Shown: piece by piece, positions 15,257-23,361 of the stretch
Layout: every line of letters begins with the position of its first letter
Numbering within the stretch: the first letter of the stretch is position 1
Source: Candidatus Rokuibacteriota bacterium
GTDB lineage: Bacteria > Methylomirabilota > Methylomirabilia > Rokubacteriales > CSP1-6
Reading direction: 5' to 3'
DNA: 41,205 bases
Assembly (NCBI GenBank): GCA_003221635.1
Contig: QHSR01000068.1
Span: forward strand, 1 to 41,205
Translations under genes and position numbers: made by a program
The notes under the pieces: model-generated
What the model was told of the DNA's origin: nothing
The model's database searches: none
What the model saw: only the letters and a program-made list of their open reading frames with translations

Positions 15257-16486
15257 CTAGGCCCGCCGGGCGTCGAGGATCGCCTTCGCGAGGATCCGGC
15301 TCCCTTCGTAGCACTTGTCTGGCGGCTCGTAACTGAAGGCCAGGCGGATGTGGCGCTCACCCCCGCGGCCGGCGAAGAAGGCGCGCCCGGGCGTGTACTG
15401 GACCCGTGCCTGGAGCGCCAGGTCTTCGAGCCGCGCGACGTCGGTGGCGGCCGGAAGCTTGATCCAGATGAAGAACCCGCCCTGCGGCCGGCTGATCTCG
15501 ACGTCGGTGTCCTCGAGCACTTCCCACAACCCGCGCAGCATCGCGTCGCGCTTGGCGCGATAGACGTCGATTAGCACCTTGACATGCGCTTCCATGTGCT
15601 CGCGCAGGAAGTAGGTCGCGACGCGCGACATGAACGGATTCACGCCGCCGCCGAAGTTGAAACCCTGAAACGCCGGGAGCATCGCGGGCGGCGCGCAGAG
15701 CCAGCCGAGGCGGACGCCCGCGCCGAGGATCTTCGAGAGCGTGCCGGCGCGGATGACGCGGCCTGTGCGATCGAGCGCGTAGACCGGCGGCTTGGAGTCG
15801 CCCTCGAATCGCAGCTCGTTGTAGGCGTCGTCCTCCAGGACGAGCGTGTCGTACTCCTCGGCGAGCTCGATCAGCTCCTGGCGACGCCCGATCGAGAGAT
15901 CGGGTCCCGCGGGGTTCTGGAAGTTGACGATCGTGTAGATCAGCTTGCACCGGCGGCCCTGACGCCGGATCTGCTCGAGGCTCTCGCGGACGGCGCTCGT
16001 GACCATGCCGTCGCCGTCCACCGGCACGCCGAAGATGTCCGGGCCGTGCCGGCGAATGTTGTTGAGGGAGCCCGCGAACGTGGGCGCTTCGATGATGATC
16101 GGATCGCCCGGGTCCACGAAGGCGCTGAACGCGAGCGAGAGGGCGGCGCCCGAGCCGTTCGCGACGAAGATGTTTTCGGGGGTCACCGAGAGATTCTCGA
16201 ACAGCTTGTATTTGTAGCAGACGAGCTCGCGCAGGCCGCGATAGCCCTGCGGGTCGCCGTAGGTGAGGGCGTCGGCGCCCTCGGCCTTCATCATCTTGGC
16301 CGTGGCTTCGACCAGGCCGTCGTACGGGAACGACGCCGGGTCCGGGTAGCCGCCGCCGAACTCGTAGATCGGGCTCGAGACGGCACGTGACGTCGTGACC
16401 GAGCCGCCCCATCCGATGCGGGCACGGCTCGACAGGAGCTCTTCGAAGCGGGCGGTCGGGTTGGGGGTCGTCACGACGGTTAGCAT
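15257..16486 (-). CDS. PLP-dependent aminotransferase, class I/II (2-aminoadipate/LysN-like)
   Basis: The protein (409 residues from ATG 16486) has IYEFGGGYPDPASFPYDGL, YGDPQGYRGLRELV, NIFVANGSGAALSLAFSA, the Asn/Asp-binding IVNFQNPAGPDLS, LVLEDDAYNELRF and the Schiff-base Lys in AGTLSKILGAGVRLGW. This pattern is that of fold-type I aminotransferases related to 2-aminoadipate aminotransferase and MocR C-terminal domains, but no DNA-binding domain precedes it. The amino donor and acceptor are not determined. An in-frame GTG at 16474 is an alternative start; no ribosome site distinguishes them. It runs opposite to its neighbours and shares a 33-base divergent space with the VWA gene. Confidence 0.92.
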   Translation of the reverse strand: MLTVVTTPNPTARFEELLSSRARIGWGGSVTTSRAVSSPIYEFGGGYPDPASFPYDGLVEATAKMMKAEGADALTYGDPQGYRGLRELVCYKYKLFENLSVTPENIFVANGSGAALSLAFSAFVDPGDPIIIEAPTFAGSLNNIRRHGPDIFGVPVDGDGMVTSAVRESLEQIRRQGRRCKLIYTIVNFQNPAGPDLSIGRRQELIELAEEYDTLVLEDDAYNELRFEGDSKPPVYALDRTGRVIRAGTLSKILGAGVRLGWLCAPPAMLPAFQGFNFGGGVNPFMSRVATYFLREHMEAHVKVLIDVYRAKRDAMLRGLWEVLEDTDVEISRPQGGFFIWIKLPAATDVARLEDLALQARVQYTPGRAFFAGRGGERHIRLAFSYEPPDKCYEGSRILAKAILDARRA

Positions 16487-16509
16487 ACGACAACCGCCAA
16501 GCCTATAAT
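16480..16509 (+). promoter_or_regulatory. Promoter of the VWA gene (TTAGCA / 18 / TATAAT)
   Basis: A perfect TATAAT at 16504-16509 lies ten bases before the ATG at 16520. TTAGCA at 16480-16485, matching the -35 consensus at four of six positions, is 18 bases upstream. There is no ribosome site, so the mRNA would have a leader of only about 3-4 bases. The -35 region overlaps the start of the divergent aminotransferase gene. Confidence 0.55.
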
Positions 16510-16519
16510 CAGCCCACCG

Positions 16520-18469
16520 ATGCTTTTCCGGTACTCGCGCTGGGACGGTACCCAGCAGCTCGCCGACCTCGACGCCGACGACCTGCTGGCGGCAATGTCC
16601 GACGATCTCATGTCGGACGGAGACCTCTGGAACGCGCTCCGGCGCATGTTCCAGCGGGGCGTCCAGAACCAGCAAGGGCCGCAGGTGCCGGGCATCCAGG
16701 ACATGCTCGACCGGCTCCGGAAGCGGCGGCAACAGCAGCTCGACCGCTTCGATCTGGGCTCCGCGCTGGACGACATCAAGAAGAAGCTGGACGAAGTCAT
16801 CCGGACCGAGCGCGCCGGCGTCGATCGCCAGGTCAAGGACCCGGGGGAGCGCGCGAAGAAGCTCGAGACCCTCGACCAGCTCCCCCCGGATCCGGCGGGG
16901 CGAATCAAGCAGCTTCAGGACTACAACTTCACCGACCCCGAAGCGGAGCGGCTCTTCCAGGAGCTCATGAAATCGCTCCAGCAGCAGATGCTCCAGCCGT
17001 TCATGCAGGGCATGAAGCAGTCCCTCGAGGGCATGAGCCCGGACGACCTCAAGCGCATGCGCGAGATGATGCGGGACCTCAACCGCATGCTCCGCCAGCG
17101 CGCCGAGGGCGACGAGCCCGACTTCGACGCGTTCAAGGCGAAGTGGGGTCAGAGCTTCCCCGGTGTCGAGAGCCTCGACGAGCTGCTCGAGCAGCTCGGG
17201 CGGCAGGCCGCGCAGATGCAGTCGCTCCTCGACAGCATGTCGCCCGAGCAGCGCCGCCAGCTCCAGGAGATGATGTCGAGCCTGTTCATGAAGGACGAGC
17301 GGCTGGAAGCCGAGATGGCCCAGCTCGCCATGAACCTCGACCAGCTCGGGCTCACCGAGGACATGCGCCGGCGCTACGACTTCCGGGGCGACGACGAGCT
17401 GACGATGCGCGAAGCGATGAAGCTGATGGACGAGCTCCAGCAGATGGAGGAGCTCGAGCGCCAGCTGCGCCGCGTCCAGTCACCGGACGATCTGGAGAAA
17501 ATCGACCCCGTCGACGTCGAGAAGCTCCTCGGCGAGGAGTCGGCGCGCGACCTCGAGCGGCTGAAGGAGCTCGCGAAGAAGCTGGAGGAGGCGGGGTACC
17601 TCGAGCGCAAAGGCGACCGGCTCGAGCTGACCGCGCGCGCGATCCGCAAGCTCGGCGACAAGGCGCTCCGCGACATTTTCGCGCACCTCAAGCGCGACCG
17701 CTTCGGGCGGCACGTCGTGGAACGCCGGGGCGCCGGCGGCGATCCAACCGACGAGGCCAAGCGGTACGAGTTCGGCGATCCGTTCCTGCTCGACCTCAAG
17801 GAAACGCTCATGAACGCGGTCGAGCGCAACGGCGCGGGCATCCCCCTGCGGCTGTCGGCCCAGGACTTCGAGGTGTTCCGCACCGAGCTGTCGACCCAGG
17901 CGTCGACGGTCGTGATGCTCGACATGAGCCGCTCGATGATCAACAACGGTTACTTTCTGCCGGCGAAGAAGGTCGCGCTGGCGCTCACCGCGCTCATCCG
18001 CGGCCAGTTCCCGCGCGACAGTCTCTGGATCCTCGGGTTCTCGCTCTATGCTCGCCAGTTCACCGCCGAGGAGCTCCCGCGCCTGGCGTGGACCGAGTGG
18101 AACATCGGGACCAACATGCACCATGGCTTCCAGCTCTCGCGGCAGCTCCTGGGGCGGCAGAAGGGCGGCAACAAGCAGATCATCATGATCACCGACGGCG
18201 AGCCGACCGCCCACATGGAAGGCCTCGAGGCGGACTTCTCCTATCCGCCGACGCGACGCACGTTCGAGGAGACGTTGAAGGAAGTCCAGCGCTGCACGCG
18301 CGAGGGCATCACCATCAACACGTTCATGCTGGAGCAGAGCCGGATGTTGACGGCCTTCATCGAGCAGCTGACCCGGATCAACAAGGGGCGCGCGTTCTTC
18401 GCTCGCCCGGAACGCCTCGGCGAGTACATCCTGGTCGACTACGTCCGCAACAAGCGCCGCGCGATCTGA
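16520..18469 (+). CDS. VWA-domain protein with long helical N-terminal region
   Basis: The 649-residue protein has a very long, Met-, Gln-, Glu- and Leu-rich helical part (residues about 1-420; for example EQLGRQAAQMQSLLDSM, EMAQLAMNLDQLGL) likely to form coiled coils. A C-terminal von Willebrand A domain follows: MIDAS Asp468-x-Ser470-x-Ser472 in MLDMSRSM, NIGTNMHHGFQLS, and Thr558-Asp559 in MITDGEPTA. Such VWA proteins partner MoxR/chelatase AAA ATPases, as ViaA does RavA. The candidate ATPase is at 12752, on the same strand but separated by two genes. The domain retains the metal-site residues, so it should bind Mg2+ and a ligand protein. It acts in the cytoplasm, as no signal peptide is present. 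Confidence 0.9.
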   Translation: MLFRYSRWDGTQQLADLDADDLLAAMSDDLMSDGDLWNALRRMFQRGVQNQQGPQVPGIQDMLDRLRKRRQQQLDRFDLGSALDDIKKKLDEVIRTERAGVDRQVKDPGERAKKLETLDQLPPDPAGRIKQLQDYNFTDPEAERLFQELMKSLQQQMLQPFMQGMKQSLEGMSPDDLKRMREMMRDLNRMLRQRAEGDEPDFDAFKAKWGQSFPGVESLDELLEQLGRQAAQMQSLLDSMSPEQRRQLQEMMSSLFMKDERLEAEMAQLAMNLDQLGLTEDMRRRYDFRGDDELTMREAMKLMDELQQMEELERQLRRVQSPDDLEKIDPVDVEKLLGEESARDLERLKELAKKLEEAGYLERKGDRLELTARAIRKLGDKALRDIFAHLKRDRFGRHVVERRGAGGDPTDEAKRYEFGDPFLLDLKETLMNAVERNGAGIPLRLSAQDFEVFRTELSTQASTVVMLDMSRSMINNGYFLPAKKVALALTALIRGQFPRDSLWILGFSLYARQFTAEELPRLAWTEWNIGTNMHHGFQLSRQLLGRQKGGNKQIIMITDGEPTAHMEGLEADFSYPPTRRTFEETLKEVQRCTREGITINTFMLEQSRMLTAFIEQLTRINKGRAFFARPERLGEYILVDYVRNKRRAI

Positions 18470-18504
18470 CCTGGGGGGCCTCGACGGGCCCGACTGATCA
18501 ACAT

Positions 18505-18536
18505 GGGGGACACCCTCGACGGGCCTCGGGGTCCCC
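18505..18536 (+). terminator. Possible hairpin after the VWA gene
   Basis: GGGGGAC (18505-18511) and GTCCCC (18531-18536) can pair, with an inner CCC/GGG pairing in the loop. The stem is followed by a weakly T-rich TTCCT rather than a true T tract. It lies 36 bases after the VWA stop and could end that transcript. The motif CCTCGACGGGC occurs twice within 18479-18525. Confidence 0.3.
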
Positions 18537-18677
18537 TTCCTGCCCTGACCTGAGGGTGAAGTCTAGCGGTTCGTTCGTAGAGTAGCGCGTAGACCGCCGT
18601 GTTGGCCGTAACAGAACGCCCCGGCGGGTAGTGCTCAGTTTGAGAGCCCGGGGTTGGGGTCGCCGGATCGCTTGGGT

Positions 18678-18821
18678 TTACGCGCCTCGCTCCGGCCTCT
18701 GCTCGGGGCCTCCGTTCTGTCCGTCCTCCCGACGCCAGAGTGGCCACTTCCAGTCCGCGATTACATCGGCGGCCGTCTTTTTGAGCAGGGCGAGAAGTTT
18801 GGCTTGCGTCTCCGGGTCCAT
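18678..18821 (-). CDS. Small hypothetical protein inside the inverted-repeat element
   Basis: A 47-residue frame starts at ATG 18819-18821 with GGAGG nine bases upstream and a TATAAT further upstream at 18844-18849. The product begins MDPETQAKLLALLKKTAADV and has an amphipathic helix followed by a Trp-rich stretch (ADWKWPLWRRED) and a polar tail. I do not recognise a family. The complete expression signals argue that it is or was made. It may be a leftover N-terminus of a larger element protein. Confidence 0.5.
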   Translation of the reverse strand: MDPETQAKLLALLKKTAADVIADWKWPLWRREDGQNGGPEQRPERGA

Positions 18822-18843
18822 CGGACACCTCCGGCCGACCGTC

Positions 18844-18849
18844 ATTATA
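18844..18849 (-). promoter_or_regulatory. -10 box (TATAAT) inside the element
   Basis: A consensus TATAAT on the minus strand, followed 22 bases later by the ATG at 18821, with GGAGG between. No convincing -35 box is present at the normal distance. Confidence 0.5.
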
Positions 18850-18886
18850 ACGGGGGAGGAAGCGCGCTCGCCTCTAGAGCCTAAAA

Positions 18887-19356
18887 TCAAACTGAGACAC
18901 TACTCCGGCGCTCGGCCAGGCCGGGGCGTTCGTGCGTCAGCGACCCGGGGCTCGGCTTGCGGAAGTCCGCCGCCCAGTCGTTCCACGTCTGGCAGAGCGC
19001 CAGCGCGAACGCGGGATCGAAGGCGTCCACGCACACCACGGGAAGCGTGCGGAAGAGCGCGGCGATGTCGAGCCCCTCCGCGTCCATCGCGCGCAGCTGG
19101 GACGCGGAGTCGAAGCGCGCGGCGGCGTACTCCTTCAGCACGGTGGCGGCGCGCTTCTCCGCGTCGACCCGGCCCCGGCCGAGCGGACGCGGGAATGTGT
19201 ACTCGCCGACTGTCCACTGGCTCGTGAACCGCCGCGGGTGGCGGTGGGGCGGGGCGTGCGGTCGCGAAAGGCCGGGTCGAGGTCATGATCGTAGAGGTCC
19301 GAGGGCTCGATCACGTGGAGATCGCTGTCGAGGACGCGAAAGCCGGCTTTGCTCAT
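18887..19356 (-). pseudogene. Amidohydrolase gene, frameshifted and truncated by the element
   Basis: The gene starts well: GGAAGGAG ribosome site, ATG at 19356 overlapping the M20 peptidase stop by four bases, and the metal-site opening FRVLDSDLHVIEPSDLYDHD typical of the ACMSD-like amidohydrolase_2 family. Near 19220-19230 the frame changes, and similarity continues in another frame with FTSQWTVGEYTFPRPLGRGR, FDSASQLRAMDAEGLDIAAL and LCQTWNDWAADF. The frame then runs into the inverted repeat of the neighbouring element and stops at 18887. About 150 of the usual 350-400 residues remain, so metal ligands in the later strands are lost. It is the third gene of an operon with the zinc-ribbon protein and the peptidase. 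Confidence 0.8.
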
Positions 19357-20777
19357 GTCTGACTCCTTCCGGAGTGATCGGCGATGACCCCCGCGACGCA
19401 CGCGGTCACCTTGACGCCGGTGGGCAGGTGCAGGAACTCATTGGGCCCGTGGGCGTTCGAGCCGGGCCCCATCGCGCCGGTGATGAGGAACTGCGCCCGC
19501 GGGAAACGCTCGCCCAGCATGCTCATGAACGGGATCGAGCCGCCGAGGCCGTGGAACATCGCCGGCTTGCCGAAGTAAGTCGCCGACGCGCGATTGACCG
19601 ACTCGAGCAGCCTGGGGTCGGTGGCCGGCGCGTTCCACCCGTTGCCCGCCTCGCCGTAGGTCTCGAGCGTGACGCGGGCGCCGTACGGCGGATCGGCCTC
19701 GAGGATCTCCTTGAGCCGCCGCACCGCGCGTCCCGCGTCGCACGTGGGCGGCAGGCGCAGCGAGAGCTTGAGCGACGTCTTCGGGCGCAGCACGTTGCCG
19801 CCGTCCGCCGGCAGCGGAAGCCCCGCGGCGCCGATGACCGCGAGCGCCGGCCGCCACGTGTTGTTGAGGATCAGCTCTTGCGCGTCGAGGTTCACGGGTT
19901 GGCCGCCCGGCGGGAACGGGAAGCGATCGTAGATCTCGGCGCCGAGCACGCTCGCGACCTCGCGCGCCTCGGCCACCCGCTCGCGCGGGATGTCGACGTG
20001 GAAGTCGCGCGGCAGGATTTCACCCGTCCGCGAATCCTCGATCCGATCGAGCAGCTGGCGCACGATGCGAAAGCTCGACGGCACGATGCCGCTCGCGGCG
20101 CCGGAGTGCACGCCCTCCGTCAGCACCTCGACCGTGAAGACGCCCCCGACGACGCCACGGAGCGAGGTGGTGCCCCAGAGCTGCTCGTAGTTGCCACAGC
20201 CCGAGTCGAGACAGACGACGAGGCTCGGCGTGCCGAGCTTCGCCTTGAGCGCGTCCACGTAGTAGGGGAGATCGCGGCTCCCGCTCTCCTCGCACGCCTC
20301 GATGAGCACGACGCACCGCGCGTGGCGCGCGCGCTGCTCCTGGAGCGCCTGGATCGCGGTGAGCGCCGCGAACGTGGCGTAGCCGTCGTCGCCGACGCCG
20401 CGGCCGTAGAGCTTGTCGCCCCGACGCACCGGCGTCCACGGCCCGGTGCCCTCGGCCCAGCCGACCATCTCGGGCTGCTTGTCCAGGTGGCCGTAGAGCA
20501 GCACGGTGTCGACGCCCGTGCCGGGCGCTTCCATGAAGATGAGGGGCGTGCGCCCCTCGAGCCGCACGACCTCGATGCGCAGGCCCTCGATGGGTCTGGA
20601 ACCCGCCCAGCCCCGCAAGAGCTCGACGGCGCGCTCGATGTGGCCGTGCTCGCGCCACTGGGCGTCGAACATGGGCGACTTCGCCGGGATCTTGATGTAC
20701 TCGGTGAGGGTGGGGATGATGCTCTCGTCCCAGGTCTTCTGGACGAAGTCGCGAACCTTGCCGGAGTCGAGCGCCAT
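19353..20777 (-). CDS. M20-family metallopeptidase (dipeptidase type)
   Basis: The 474-residue protein has a complete M20 site: His97 and Asp99 in LLYGHLDKQPE, bridging Asp130 in GRGVGDDGYA, catalytic Glu163 and metal-binding Glu164 in IEACEESGSRD, Asp in VCLDSGCGNYEQ, and a dimerisation domain with GVHSGAASGIVPSSF. Near the end, HGPNEFLHL supplies the final His. This is the CNDP/DapE-like dipeptidase group, which cleaves dipeptides or N-acyl amino acids in the cytoplasm. The ATG at 20777 has GAGGAG upstream. It lies between the zinc-ribbon gene and the broken amidohydrolase, in one operon. Confidence 0.92.
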   Translation of the reverse strand: MALDSGKVRDFVQKTWDESIIPTLTEYIKIPAKSPMFDAQWREHGHIERAVELLRGWAGSRPIEGLRIEVVRLEGRTPLIFMEAPGTGVDTVLLYGHLDKQPEMVGWAEGTGPWTPVRRGDKLYGRGVGDDGYATFAALTAIQALQEQRARHARCVVLIEACEESGSRDLPYYVDALKAKLGTPSLVVCLDSGCGNYEQLWGTTSLRGVVGGVFTVEVLTEGVHSGAASGIVPSSFRIVRQLLDRIEDSRTGEILPRDFHVDIPRERVAEAREVASVLGAEIYDRFPFPPGGQPVNLDAQELILNNTWRPALAVIGAAGLPLPADGGNVLRPKTSLKLSLRLPPTCDAGRAVRRLKEILEADPPYGARVTLETYGEAGNGWNAPATDPRLLESVNRASATYFGKPAMFHGLGGSIPFMSMLGERFPRAQFLITGAMGPGSNAHGPNEFLHLPTGVKVTACVAGVIADHSGRSQT

Positions 20778-20787
20778 CGCGGGCTCC

Positions 20788-21060
20788 TCAGGAGGCGATG
20801 CGGAGGCCGGAGCGGATCTCCCAGAGCTCCTGAAGCTCGAGCGGCGCGTCGACGATCCGGGCGAGCTTGCCGCAGAGGCGACAGTGGATGAAGGCCGGCT
20901 CGCGGCCGACGTACGTGCTGTCGCACTTGGGACACCGGGTCGGCGATCCGGAGAGGAATCGCTTCGCGGCCCGCTGCAGGGTGTGCTCGGGAGTGAGACG
21001 GATGACGGCGGCCGGGGCCGGCACTTTCGGTTTCACCCGCTTCGCCTTCGCCACTTTCAT
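20788..21060 (-). CDS. Small zinc-ribbon protein, uncharacterised
   Basis: The 90-residue product has a basic, Pro-rich N-terminal tail (KVAKAKRVKPKVPAPAA) and a four-Cys ribbon, CPKCDSTYVGREPAFIHCRLCG, then a short acidic helix (DAPLELQELWEI). I do not recognise a named family; a nucleic-acid or protein adaptor role is possible but not shown. TACAAT lies 11 bases before the ATG, with no ribosome site, so it probably heads a nearly leaderless operon with the M20 peptidase. Confidence 0.75.
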   Translation of the reverse strand: MKVAKAKRVKPKVPAPAAVIRLTPEHTLQRAAKRFLSGSPTRCPKCDSTYVGREPAFIHCRLCGKLARIVDAPLELQELWEIRSGLRIAS

Positions 21061-21071
21061 GAGCGCAGGCC

Positions 21072-21077
21072 ATTGTA
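21072..21077 (-). promoter_or_regulatory. -10 box (TACAAT) of the zinc-ribbon/peptidase operon
   Basis: TACAAT on the minus strand lies 11 bases before the ATG at 21060, without a Shine-Dalgarno sequence. It is the same arrangement as before the amidase at 4296. Confidence 0.45.
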
Positions 21078-21137
21078 CAGCAGGGCGACTCCGGCGCCGG
21101 CCGAGAAAGGCTTCGCGAAGAGGCCGCGTTTGGGGCG

Positions 21138-21143
21138 TATCGT
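21138..21143 (+). promoter_or_regulatory. -10-like box (TATCGT) before the LLM gene
   Basis: TATCGT is six bases before the ATG at 21150, the leaderless spacing. It deviates from the consensus at one inner position, and no -35 box was recognised. Confidence 0.35.
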
Positions 21144-21149
21144 GAGCCG

Positions 21150-22163
21150 ATGAGGGTCGGGCTGGTTCTGGACGGGCGCCGGTCGGCGTCGGAGATCGCC
21201 GAGCTCGCGGCGCTGGCCGAGGCGCACCGGTTTTCCCACGTGTGGCTGTCGGGCGGCGCCCGGACGAAGGACCATTTCGTGCGACTTGCCCTGGCGGCCG
21301 CCGCGACGCGCCGGATCCGGCTGGGCCCGGTCGCGTTGAGCCCGTTCGAGATGCATCCCGTCCGCATCGGCCTCGCGCTCCTGACGCTCGACGAGGTCGC
21401 GGCGGGGCGGGCCAGCCTGGTGCTCGGCGCGGGCGGCGATCTCGCCGCGACGCTGGGCCTTCCGGCGAAGGGCCGGGTGGAGGCGGTCGAGGAGTGCATC
21501 GATATCATTCGCGCCCTGGCCTCGGGTGGCGAGGTCAACTATTCCGGGGCTCACTATCGGGTGAAAGGGCTCTTTTCCCCGTGGAGTCGCGTGCCCATGG
21601 ATGGGCTCTATCTCGGCGCTAACCGGCCGCGGATGCTCCGGCTCGCCGCGCAGAAGGCCGACGGGGTCATGGTGACCGACATGCCGACGGGCTACCTGGG
21701 CTCGTTGATCGCCCGGGTCCGCGCCGAGCTTGCCGAGGCCGGGCGCGATCCGCGGGCGTTCGCGCTCAGCAACTGGTTCGTCTGGAACGTCCAGGAGACT
21801 CGGGAGGAGGCCCTGCGCCTGGCGCGCCGTCAGCTCGGCTTTCGGCTCTACTACATTCGCGACGTGGCCTCCTCGATCGGCCTCGGCGAGACGGAAGCCG
21901 CAGAGCTGGCGCGCCGACAGCCCGAGATGCTTCGTGCCCTGTTCCAGGGGACGGAGCCCTGGGCGCCGCCCCCTCATGTCACCGATCTCCTGATCGAGCA
22001 TCTCACGCTGACGAGCGACCGCCGAGGCTTGGAACGCTGCGTGGAGCGGCTCGTGGAGTTCGCACGGCTGGGGCTCAGCGAGATCGCGCTGGCTCCGCAC
22101 GGAGATCCCGCCTCCGCCATCAAGCTGATCGGGACCGCCGTGATCCCCACGGTCGACCGCTAG
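21150..22163 (+). CDS. LLM-class flavin/F420-dependent oxidoreductase
   Basis: The 337-residue TIM-barrel protein starts MRVGLVLDGRRSASEIAELA. It contains RIRLGPVALSPFEMHPVRIG, ASLVLGAGGDLAATLGLP, VEECIDIIRALASGGEVNYSG-like sequence and LYLGANRPRMLRLAAQKADG, all typical of F420-dependent methylenetetrahydromethanopterin-reductase-like LLM enzymes. The substrate and cofactor are not determined. The gene has no ribosome site but a TATCGT box six bases upstream. A short gap separates it from the VOC gene at 22233, which has its own ribosome site. It is one of three LLM-type genes in this window (the others at 1967 and, as a fragment, 4325). Confidence 0.88.
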   Translation: MRVGLVLDGRRSASEIAELAALAEAHRFSHVWLSGGARTKDHFVRLALAAAATRRIRLGPVALSPFEMHPVRIGLALLTLDEVAAGRASLVLGAGGDLAATLGLPAKGRVEAVEECIDIIRALASGGEVNYSGAHYRVKGLFSPWSRVPMDGLYLGANRPRMLRLAAQKADGVMVTDMPTGYLGSLIARVRAELAEAGRDPRAFALSNWFVWNVQETREEALRLARRQLGFRLYYIRDVASSIGLGETEAAELARRQPEMLRALFQGTEPWAPPPHVTDLLIEHLTLTSDRRGLERCVERLVEFARLGLSEIALAPHGDPASAIKLIGTAVIPTVDR

Positions 22164-22232
22164 GGCGCCCCCCGCGGTGCGTGACTGCCGGCCGGGGCAT
22201 GTCGTATGCTGTCCTCGCCACGGGGAGGGCGC

Positions 22233-22604
22233 ATGATCAAGCTCGACCACCTCACGATCGCGGTGAGCGACTGCGAGAAGTCGCGCGACTGGTACATGGA
22301 GACGCTCGGACTGAAGCTCGAGTTCGAGATCCCGGAGCGTCGCACCTCAGCGGTGCAAGACGAGTTCGGCTTCACGCTGTTCCTCGCCGAGACGCCCGGA
22401 GGGCCGGGGCGGCCGAGCTGTGTTCTGACGTTCCAGGTCAGTAACGTCGAGATCAAGCACAGGGAGCTCGTCGCGGCCGGGGTGAAGTTTGGCCATCCGC
22501 CCCAGAAGACCTTCTGGGGGTACGGCGCCGAGTTGAAAGACCCGGACGGCTATCACATCTGGTTGTGGGACGAGAAGACGATGCGGGAGAAGGGCCAGGT
22601 ATGA
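22233..22604 (+). CDS. Glyoxalase/VOC-family protein
   Basis: The 123-residue single-domain protein begins MIKLDHLTIAVSDCEKSRDW, with the first metal-ligand His6, and ends GYGAELKDPDGYHIWLWDEK, where DPDGYxIxL(W) is the final strand of the VOC fold. The middle has SAVQDEFGFTLFLAETPGG. The ATG at 22233 follows a GGGGAGGG ribosome site; an upstream ATG at 22206 would add nine unconserved residues. Its stop overlaps the start of the methyltransferase by four bases (ATGA at 22601-22604), so both are translationally coupled. The substrate is unknown. Confidence 0.88.
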   Translation: MIKLDHLTIAVSDCEKSRDWYMETLGLKLEFEIPERRTSAVQDEFGFTLFLAETPGGPGRPSCVLTFQVSNVEIKHRELVAAGVKFGHPPQKTFWGYGAELKDPDGYHIWLWDEKTMREKGQV

Positions 22605-23281
22605 GCGCCGAGCTCGTCTCGACACGCTGGGACGCCGAGTATCGCGAGGGGCGTTACGCGACCGAGCCGCCGCTGGCGTTCGCGGACGAGATCGTCGCCA
22701 CGCTGCGGGCCCACCCGGACGCGCGCGCGGGCACCGGCCTCTACGTCGGCTGCGGCAACGGCCGCAACTACCTACCCCTCGCCGACGCCGGGCTGAATCT
22801 CCAGGGGCTCGACGTGTCGCGGGAAGCGATCGACCAGCTCGCCGTTCGCCGACCCGCGCTGGCGCCACGACTCGCGTGCGGGGACTTTCTCGACCTCGCG
22901 GTCGATGCGGCGTTCGACTACCTCGTCGCCATTCAGGTTTTTCAGCATGGCGGCGCGGCCGACGCGGCGGCGTACTTCGCCAAGGCGGCGGCGGCTCTGA
23001 AATCCGGTGGCCTGCTCTTCGTGAGAGTCAACTCGGCGTCGACCGAGATCTACTTCCGTCACACCGTGATCGAGCAGAACCGATTCGGGGGACGCACGAT
23101 CCGGTACGACGAAGGGCCGAAGGAAGGGCTCCGCGTTCACTTCTACGCCCGCGAGGAGCTGCTCGATCTCACCCAGCCACAGTTCCGTCTCCTGGCCGGG
23201 CCGCGCGCGGACGTCACGCACCGCGCCCCGCCGAAGACCGGCAGCTGGGCCCAGTGGGAAGCGGTCTGGCAGAAGAAGTAG
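22601..23281 (+). CDS. Class I SAM-dependent methyltransferase
   Basis: The 226-residue protein has motif I GLYVGCGNGRNYLPL, motif II-like LQGLDVSREAIDQLA, a motif near ACGDFLDL and FDYLVAIQVFQHG. These belong to Rossmann-fold methyltransferases of the methyltransf_11/25 or TehB type. The C-terminal half includes HFYAREELLDLTQPQF, as in small-molecule methyltransferases. The acceptor is not known. It is coupled to the VOC gene by a four-base overlap. The 107 bases after its stop contain only the promoter of msrA. Confidence 0.88.
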   Translation: MSAELVSTRWDAEYREGRYATEPPLAFADEIVATLRAHPDARAGTGLYVGCGNGRNYLPLADAGLNLQGLDVSREAIDQLAVRRPALAPRLACGDFLDLAVDAAFDYLVAIQVFQHGGAADAAAYFAKAAAALKSGGLLFVRVNSASTEIYFRHTVIEQNRFGGRTIRYDEGPKEGLRVHFYAREELLDLTQPQFRLLAGPRADVTHRAPPKTGSWAQWEAVWQKK

Positions 23282-23361
23282 GCCGCCCGGTCGGCCGTAC
23301 TTCGTCGCGTTTCCATCGTCAGAGTCCTCCAGGATCACCCGCGCGCTGACGGCAGCTCGGG

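Larger units (their letters stand above)
18629..18903. mobile_element. Small inverted-repeat element (MITE-like or IS remnant)
   Basis: The left end reads TAGTGCTCAGTTTGA (18629-18643). The right end (18887-18902) is TCAAACTGAGACACTA, whose reverse complement is TAGTGTCTCAGTTTGA, the same sequence with one extra base. Outside these ends, CCGG-type sequence is also shared (GGCGGG / GGAGTAG side). The unit is about 275 bases long and contains a 47-codon reading frame with its own TATAAT. The broken amidohydrolase frame reads into the right end and stops there. No target-site duplication could be identified because the left flank has no matching amidohydrolase sequence. Confidence 0.5.

Noticed and set aside
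18439-18628. A continuation of the broken amidohydrolase on the far side of the inverted-repeat element
   Set aside because: The translated minus strand of this flank shows no similarity to amidohydrolase C-terminal motifs, so no simple insertion site can be reconstructed.
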